DNA from: Hyalella azteca
Lineage: Eukaryota > Arthropoda > Malacostraca > Amphipoda > Hyalellidae
Direction: 5' to 3'
DNA: 64,000 nt
NCBI RefSeq assembly: GCF_000764305.2
Contig: NW_025931313.1
Location: forward strand, 62,001 to 126,000
Shown: piece by piece, positions 58,101 to 64,000 of the stretch
Numbering within the stretch: position 1 is the stretch's first letter
Layout of the letters: each line of letters begins with the position of its first letter
Notes under the pieces: model-generated
Database searches by the model: none
Seen by the model: the letters and a program-made list of their open reading frames with translations, nothing else
Told to the model about the DNA's origin: nothing
Position numbers and translations under genes: made by a program

Positions 58101-59728
58101 GTTGGGGCTTACGTGTAAAGGCAAGGAAGGAGGCTTGCATAATCTGGCTGCATCATCAGAAAAGTTAGTAGACTTCGATAAGAGAGAATCCGGCTCAACA
58201 GATCTTACGTTTCTGTTGATTTCCAAATTACGACGCTCGTTCAAAGGAGGCGGAGGCGGACATATCCGCAAGGAGAGACCAGCAGCCGTTGACATTTCAT
58301 GGTCCACTCGTTTCGAAAACTCGGATATTTTGTCAGAGTTTTGACTCGCATTATAAGTTGGTGCTTGAAGAAAGTTGATAGATTCTTCAGAACCAAGACC
58401 AGGTCTCCTCCTGAGCCTCATAGACTTGACACCGACGTCACTGGCTAAAGAGAGAGACGAAGACCTCAGCGTCACTGAACTCGCGCTTCTTGAAAGCTTT
58501 ACCGATGATGAAGATGGACGAGTTTCATCGCACGCGACGTTCGGGAAAATTTCTGGCTTGTTGGTCTCAAAAAGCTGCTTCAGTTTGTTGATGCTGGGAC
58601 GACGATTTAATTCCATACTTTTACGAGGCTTCTTTACAGCTGAAACTCGAGCGTTTGCAGGAACCGAATTGTTTTGGTTAGGATTTTGGTCGTCAAATCC
58701 AGCCTCAAGAAAACCTTTCAAACCTTGAGAGCGCAGTCCGTGTACGGCTGTAAAGGATCCTTGGTGTTGATTTTGACTGTCTGTTAAGTCACGTTGATTT
58801 TGACTGTCTGTAAAGTCACGTTGATTTTGACCGTCTGTAAAGCCACGTTGACTACGACTGCCTGTAGCTCCCCATTGACTTTGATGCGCTTGCTTGACGT
58901 CCGTCAGGGTGAAGTTGCCTTTCTGGCCAGAAAGTTGATTTCGTGCAGCAGAATCCAGTGACTGGGTGAGCATTTGCGGGGAGTTGACGTAATTATTGAA
59001 ATGCTGCTGTCCCTGTTGCTTCCCCTGTTGTTGATGACCATGTTGTTGCTGGGAGTGACAGCCTTCGTAGGCCCTCATGTTGAGAGCAATAACGGGTGAG
59101 GGCGTCTGGCTGCGGGTAGGAGGAGTGGGTGGCTGTGGAGGGGACAAGAGACCGATGCCTTGCAGAGGACCTGGCGTCGTGTTGGGTGTCGCGGAGGGCG
59201 TGCCGCCTTGTGGGGTGCTCAACGGAGTGCTGTAGGGTGTGCTCTGTGGGCTCAATGAACCCCTCAGGGGTTGAGGTTGCAGGAGTCTTTGGTGTTGGGG
59301 CTGTACATGTGATTGAAATTGCTGTTGCAGTAGCGGAGATTGCTGTTGTGATTGCGGTGATTGAAGTTGCGATTGGGATTGCGGCGATTGAAGTTGAGAT
59401 CTGGATTGTTGTTGTGGTTGATATTTTAGACGCAAGCGCCAGCTGCTGTCACTGCTGCTGTCAACTTCATCAACATTAGATTCTTTGACACCGCATTTAC
59501 GACCAGAACTGCAACTGCTGCCATCCGTCCTGCAAATGCAGTCGTTCTTCTCAGGCAATTCAGAAGAACCACAGCGGGGGCTCTGAGGTTCTGTTTGATC
59601 AGAACGATGGTTTTGAGGTGAGAGGAGACCAGTAGGTGACGATCCTAGAACCCCAGAAAAAGAAGGAGTTTCTTGTTGCTGGTCTTTCCGATGAGCACGA
59701 GAAGCGTCTGAGGTATCCTGAGTCCTGC
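55121..59728 (-). CDS. PTP-PEST-like phosphatase, giant tail exon
   Basis: This 4.6-kb exon encodes about 1536 residues of Ser/Pro/Gln/Asn-rich, probably disordered sequence. It follows ctttacag-like acceptor tatttacag and takes over the single base from the exon ending at 60020, so it is fused in frame to the catalytic domain. Visible elements, by residue within the exon: Q/P-rich repeats (about 105-260); TDSQNQRD repeats (about 300-335); RKSMELNRRPSINKLKQLFE (about 365); PPPPPLNERR (about 487) and RPALPVKLKKK, possible SH3 ligands; EPIYVNTSE (about 1260), a Grb2-type Y-x-N site; LPPPPPP (about 1390); and a duplicated SAPLKPHSGAMLE. PTP-PEST tails dock adaptor proteins through such motifs. 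I end the exon at the donor GTCG|gtacga because its phase fits the next candidate exon; if unspliced, the frame stops with TGA at 55095. No known domain was recognised. Confidence 0.85.
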
Positions 59729-60019
59729 CTGTAAATAAGAATATATTCAGACACGGTATAAGTATCAACTACCCGATGAATATTCAGTTGAAGTAAATTA
59801 TATCATTAAAAAAAGTCGTTTGCTCCACTAGTCACTGAGAGAGGGACTACACCTATTCATTGAACTATGACCTAATTTTTTAGGAGATGTTGTAGGTAAA
59901 CGTCGCAAAATATGCTAACGGTTCAACAAATTTCTGTACACCAAACACAATGAAATGATTCATTTGAAACACACCAGATCATGAATACCGTCACTCAAAG
60001 CTTCTGAACTGCAACTCAC

Positions 60020-60488
60020 CATCAGAAGTCCGAAGGCTGCAGGATTCCTCGCTCTTGTCGGCATATCCATTGGAGTTTGGGACAGCCTTATTGACTGAGG
60101 CTTTGCTGATGTCGGTGCCAGTTTTGGTGCTAGTGTTAATGCTGGCGTGGGTGCTGGTGTTGATGCTGTTGTTGATGCTGGTATTGGTGCTGATGGGAGT
60201 ACTGGCGGGGGTGCTGATGGGGCTGCTGATGCCGGTGGGGGTGTTACTGCCAGATCCATTACGGTTGTGCGTCGGTTTATGGGATGCGGGATGATGCAGA
60301 CCAAGAGGGGAGCCGTCTACTGCGATGTTGGCGTAAGGATGTTCATCGATGAGGGCAAGTCTGTCCGTGAAGAGATGGCGGAGGGCGCGATGTAGCAGCA
60401 TGTATTGGTCCCGAGTTTGGACCATCGCTACGCGCTGGCGTCGCATGTCCTTCACCATCGTCAGCAGGTCCACGCAGTCGGGCAAACG
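60020..60488 (-). CDS. PTP-PEST-like phosphatase, exon with Q-loop and start of tail
   Basis: After the acceptor tattttacag the exon reads RLPDCVDLLTMVKDMRRQR, then VAMVQTRDQYMLLHRALRHLF. VQTRDQY is the Q-loop of the PTP fold, which positions water for hydrolysis of the phosphocysteine intermediate, and the helix after it closes the catalytic domain. Human PTPN12 has the corresponding NLIQEMRTQRHSAVQTKEQY. From about residue 60 the sequence changes to Ser/Thr/Asn-rich repeats (STPASTPIST, INTSTHASINTSTKTG) that begin the tail. The exon begins in phase 0 and ends with one base (GAT G|gtgagt). A decayed copy of its first 60 bp lies just upstream in the intron at 60590-60650. Confidence 0.93.
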
Positions 60489-60589
60489 CTGTAAAATATC
60501 ATACAGTAAATATTATATACTAATTGAACAATCTTTGTGAAGTAAGTATTCAAATGAGGAAAATTTCCTATTGCATTTTAGACACTGAT

Positions 60590-60650
60590 TATCACGATGT
60601 CGTCGCATTTTCTTAACCATTGTAAGTAGGTCCACGCAGTCGGACAAACG
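60590..60650 (-). pseudogene. Partial duplicate of the Q-loop exon
   Basis: After a plausible acceptor (ttttccgtag) this reads RLSDCVDLLTMVKKMRRHR, against RLPDCVDLLTMVKDMRRQR in the real exon. Similarity stops there; the frame runs on unrelated to a stop. No good donor follows. Of nine differing codons six are silent, so the copy may have been under coding constraint for a time, as a former alternative exon. Confidence 0.7.
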
Positions 60651-60884
60651 CTACGGAAAATTTCATGATTAATTTTATATTAATTTGATCAAGCACAGAC
60701 ATCAAAATGAGAAAAAAATAATGATAATAATAAAGCTGATTAAACTTTTGAAAGCCGTCGCCAAGAAGATGTTCAAATCCTGAGGGACCGACAGAACTCT
60801 TATGTTAGTCCAATATACCCCAGTCCTTACGGATGTCTCCATCCAAACTCAATCCAGTCCTAATGGACTGAGGTAACTCTCAAG

Positions 60885-61258
60885 TAAGTCCAAGTAACGC
60901 CAGTCCTAAGGAGTGTCCACGCCCCAACTCACGCCAGTCCTAAGGAGTGTCCACGCCCCAACTCTCGCCAGTCCTACGGAGTGTCCACGCCCCAACTCAC
61001 GCCAGTCCTAAGGAGTGTCCCCGCTACAACTCACGCCAGTCCTAAGGAGTGTCCCCGCTACAACTCACCCCAGTCCTAAGGTGTGTCCCAAACTCAATCC
61101 AGTCCTATTAAGGGACTGAGGTAACTCATGTTAGTCCAACTTAGACACAAACTCTCAAGTAAATCCAACTCACGCCAGTCCTAAGGAGTGTCCACGCCCC
61201 AACTCACGCCAGTCCTAAGGAGTGTCCACGCCCCAACTCACGCCAGTCCTAAGGAGTG
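60885..61258. repeat. 34-bp minisatellite made of an exon end and its splice donor
   Basis: About ten copies of a 34-bp unit containing actcacgccagtcctaagga. On the minus strand this is GGACTGGC|gtgagt, the last codons and donor of the catalytic exon at 61242-61450. The true exon end is the rightmost (most upstream) copy. At least five further copies keep an intact gtgagt donor. Confidence 0.92.
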
Positions 61259-61450
61259 TCCAGACATGGTCGATGGCACAGATAGTGCCAGTCCTGCCAC
61301 AGCCAGCACTGCAGTGCACCAACAGTGGCAGAGTCTCACTAGCCTGACACTCCCTCACTAGCCGCACCATCGCCAGCAGCGGCTTCACAGAGTCTGGCAC
61401 TCCGTGGTCCGGCCACAGCGAGTAGTGGAACTGACAGACTATGCGTGTCT
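61242..61450 (-). CDS. PTP-PEST-like phosphatase, catalytic exon (WPD loop and P-loop)
   Basis: This exon holds the heart of the enzyme. It reads ETRIVCQFHYSLWPDHGVP, with the WPD loop whose aspartate is the general acid, and then LPLLVHCSAGCGRTGTICA, the P-loop with nucleophilic cysteine and phosphate-binding arginine (C-x5-R). The form CSAGCGRTG, with Cys in the loop, is typical of the PTPN12/PTPN18/PTPN22 (PEST) group; most classical PTPs have Ile or Val there. The reaction is phosphotyrosine hydrolysis in the cytoplasm. All catalytic residues visible here are intact. The acceptor is ttgctgacag; the two bases after it complete the G from the previous exon. The donor GGC|gtgagt is the first of a row of near-identical donors created by a minisatellite; only this one avoids a premature stop. 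Confidence 0.96.
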
Positions 61451-61459
61451 CTGTCAGCA

Positions 61460-62160
61460 ATGAGGTTATAATTAAGTTATAATACTTCATATGTTAAGAA
61501 CCAATAATAGTTGTGAACGGTACATGGTGTTGTTATTAACTTTAATGTCAATCAATGAGTGTCTCTGCCAGTAAATAGGTTATAATTAAGTTCTAATAGT
61601 TAATATATCAAGAATTATTGTTCTGAACCGTGCATTGTATTGTTATTAACTGTAATGTTACACGATGCGTGTGTCTGCCATTCAATGGCCATACTTGGAT
61701 TTTTGATACATTTGCATTGGCCATAAATGGCTATTAGGTCTGCACTACAGTATTTATTAACAATTGTTATTAACTCATTTTCACATGGTCGGTTCAAGTG
61801 ACTAGTGGAAATTGCACATAAATCACGACTCTGTAAATCAGCAGTAAATTGCAATTAGGATGTTTTAATGCTTGATTCGTTAGAATTTGCAATAAGATAG
61901 CTATGAATTATTCAGTTATGTAAAAAAAATCAGGAATAGCAAGAAGTCTTAGTAGTTACGATGTAGTAGTATTCGTAAGACATAATAGTTACGATGTTGG
62001 TAGTATTGTTAATATTTACGATGCTATAGTGCCAGTATGACGGTATATAGTTACATTGGTTAGAGGTTAATTGCTTAATTAACATTGGTTAATTGTTAGA
62101 GTCCTCTAACTTTAACAATTAAATGGCATTGTTAGAGTTAGAGGACTTGGACTTGACTCA
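61460..62160. other. Intron of the phosphatase gene
   Basis: Contains a diverged direct repeat of about 110 bp (tataattaagtt, ttgttattaac and tgcgtgtgtctg motifs at 61450-61670). No exon beyond the flanking ones is supported. Confidence 0.5.
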
Positions 62161-62161
62161 C

Positions 62162-62312
62162 CGGCCTCCCCACCGTCCCCAGGGAAGGTTATCTTGAGTG
62201 TACGCACGAGGAAGTCGGGGCAAACCTGGCGACTTTTGACGAAGCTGACACCAACCTCGCCAAACTGCCGCCGCTCTCCCGCCTCGCAGGCCCAGTAGCA
62301 CTCGCACTTGTG
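62162..62312 (-). CDS. PTP-PEST-like phosphatase, catalytic-domain exon
   Basis: The exon reads HKCECYWACEAGERRQFGE, then VGVSFVKSRQVCPDFLVRTL and KITFPGDGGEA. It matches the part of classical PTPs from the K-C-x-x-Y-W motif (after the substrate-recognition region) to the beta strands before the WPD loop. It starts in phase 0 after a poly-C acceptor (cccccccag), completing the preceding exon's lysine, and ends with a single G at G|gtgagt that pairs with the next exon. Copies of its first 20-30 bp, with acceptor, are repeated upstream three more times (to 62645). Confidence 0.93.
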
Positions 62313-62650
62313 CTGGGGGGGGGGGGACAGGGGTACTTATAGGGGGTATTTTAGGTGGTACTTTACGAGGGTACTTTATGGGGGTACTTTACGAGGGTAC
62401 TTTATTATAGAGCCTCGTATGCCCAGTAGCACTCGCACTTGTGCTGTGGGGGGCGACTGGGTGCTTATAGGGGTACTTTATGGGGTACTTTACGAGGGTA
62501 CTCTACTGTAGAGCCTCGCATTCCTAGTAGCACTCGCAATCGTACTGCCAGCCCACTAGGTTTCTTTATAATAGAGGAGTACTTTACATTACAGGGATTA
62601 ATTAACTGTAAAGCAGCACAGGCCCAGTAGCACTTGCACAGGTGCTGTGG
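62313..62650. repeat. Amplified exon 5' end with splice acceptor
   Basis: The block cccagtagcactcgcac at 62291 (exon start) recurs at about 62422, 62523 and 62623, roughly every 100-130 bp. Each carries a version of the minus-strand acceptor cag and first codons. Between them are gggtactttatgggggtact-type short repeats. Confidence 0.9.
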
Positions 62651-62654
62651 GCAC

Positions 62655-63285
62655 AAGGAGTACTTTAAAGGTACTTATTATGGAGGGAGAGGTACTATAC
62701 CATAGCGAGGTTACTTAGACATTACGACAATAATACTAATAATAAATAATACAATACTATAACAAATTCACAAATATGTCACTTTAGAGGCACTATTTTA
62801 AAATCACTATACCGGGATTACTTAACTGAACAATACTCTATACTATAACAAATTCACATATATGTCACTTTAGCGGCACCGTGAGTAGGGACGTGTGTTA
62901 CATATACGTGAGTGTTACATAACTGTAAAAGTGTTACATATATATGACATGCGTTATATTAACAACATGATATATTATAACACTGAAGAGAGGAAGCGAA
63001 CTGCACTAAAAGCATTCCTGTGAAGATGACGTCACAGCTGACATGAATGATGTGTAGCGTGTAACTGGCATCGCTATCAACAGTGAAACTTCAATAGAAT
63101 GCGCTCGATGAATAACGAAAAGAAATATATGTTTGGTCCGGAAATATCATGAGTGGACAATGATGTACATTAGCGACGATGATATAATAGATTAGCGACG
63201 ATGATATAATAGCTTAGCGACGATGCAATAATAAACAAGCTAGGATGACACAGCAGATGACGGACGATGCAGTAGGGACGATGAT
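62655..63285. other. Intron of the phosphatase gene
   Basis: Short imperfect repeats (actataacaaattcacatat; ttagcgacgatgatataata at 63170-63225). No exon supported. Confidence 0.55.
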
Positions 63286-63292
63286 GGCTCAC

Positions 63293-63426
63293 CTTGCCGC
63301 CCTCCGTCTCGTTGCTGGCCATAACGATGACCTGCACGTCGCACTGCACCACCATGCGCCAGAAGTCGTCCAGGGTGTGCGGCAGCGGCCCTTGACACGC
63401 GATGTAGGCGCGCGAGCCTCCAGCAC
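63293..63426 (-). CDS. PTP-PEST-like phosphatase, catalytic-domain exon (5'-most in window)
   Basis: After the acceptor gtgatgatgcag the exon reads AGGSRAYIACQGPLPHTLDD, then FWRMVVQCDVQVIVMASNE and TEGGK. AYIxxQGPL...T..DFWRMV and VIVM are conserved motifs of classical tyrosine phosphatases; they form the core between the substrate-recognition loop and the central beta sheet. The first two bases finish a codon from an exon beyond the window; none was found before 64000. The exon ends in phase 0 at AAG|gtgagc. The N-terminal catalytic part, including the phosphotyrosine-recognition loop, is therefore missing from this window. Confidence 0.94.
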
Positions 63427-63427
63427 C

Positions 63428-63692
63428 TGCATCATCACAGTCCTAACACGTCATCACAGTCCTAACACGTCATCACAGCACGTGACACGTCATCACAGCC
63501 CGTGACACACGTCATCACAGCCCGTGACACACGTCATCACAGCCCGTGACACACGTCATCACAGCCCGTGACACGTCATCACAGCCCGTGACACACGTCA
63601 TCACAGCCCGTGACACAAGTCATCACAGCCCGTGACACACGTCATCACAGCCCGTGACACAAGTCATCACAGCCCGTGACACACGTCATCAC
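63428..63692. repeat. 22-bp tandem repeat next to a splice acceptor
   Basis: About 12 copies of a unit containing catcacagcccgtgacacac (20- and 22-bp variants) start directly at the acceptor of the exon at 63426. Confidence 0.94.
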
Positions 63693-63729
63693 ACTCTAAA
63701 CTCAAGCCACCTCAGAAATTATTTCGATG

Positions 63730-64000
63730 CGTTAGCGTCGATATGAACAAATATAATCTTGCTACGTCCGAGATTACTAATTGATAAGGTCGGCGTTGAT
63801 GTAACCACGTATAATCAAGCTACTATAGAGATTACTTATTGATGTACGTAAAGAAAGACCTTTGATGTAGTTAGCGACTTAGCGTCGATGTAATCACTTA
63901 TAATCAAGCTACACCAGAGATTACTTGTAAAGACCTTTGATGTAGTTAGCGTTGATGTAACCACGTATAATCAAGCTACACCAGAGATTACTTGTAAAGA
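63730..64000. repeat. Long tandem repeat of about 75 bp
   Basis: About four diverged copies containing gatgtaaccacgtataatca and cagagattacttgtaaaga run to the window edge. Confidence 0.85.

Overview
The window is eukaryotic nuclear DNA. It has spliceosomal introns with GT-AG borders, long introns, miniature DNA transposons, a Penelope-like element, a tRNA-derived SINE and a very high density of minisatellites. The two genes are animal signalling genes. An arthropod, perhaps a crustacean, fits the repeat style and the exon sequences, but nothing read here fixes the species. The assembly is a draft: two runs of N (5507-6376, 35852-36617), three single Ns, and eight intact 38-bp mate-pair junction adapters left in the sequence.

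Positions 1-40300 (minus strand): the 5' part of a conventional (diacylglycerol/calcium-type) protein kinase C gene. Exon 1 (39992-40191) carries the start codon, pseudosubstrate and first half of C1A. A 32-nt microexon (11823-11854) continues C1A, and an exon at 293-421 finishes C1B and enters C2. The exon or exons linking C1A to C1B are not visible; the N gap at 5507-6376 is the best hiding place. The kinase domain lies beyond position 1. The two introns (about 11.4 and 28 kb) hold dozens of minisatellites, many copies of one MITE family, a mariner-like remnant (8868-9627) and a broken Penelope-like element (32749-33945).

Positions 40300-48100: the spacer between the two genes. It has few tandem arrays, several MITE copies and one possible unassigned exon (40669-40803).

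Positions 48100-64000 (minus strand): a receptor-less protein tyrosine phosphatase of the PTP-PEST type (PTPN12/PTPN18/PTPN22 group). Its 5' exons lie beyond the right edge. Four exons encode most of the catalytic domain (63293-63426, 62162-62312, 61242-61450, 60020-60488). A 4.6-kb exon (55121-59728) encodes a long disordered tail. Two small candidate exons, a 2.1-kb exon (48487-50578) and a terminal exon (48129-48199) continue it in matching phases. The chain gives about 2640 residues inside the window, about three times the length of human PTPN12. Remarkably, exon-intron borders of the catalytic part have themselves been amplified: one minisatellite grew from an exon 3' end with its splice donor, another from an exon 5' end with its acceptor, and part of a third exon is duplicated.

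Both genes are signalling enzymes on the same strand; no operon-like or functional link can be inferred from adjacency. No prokaryotic features, CRISPR arrays, rRNA genes or functional tRNA genes were seen.
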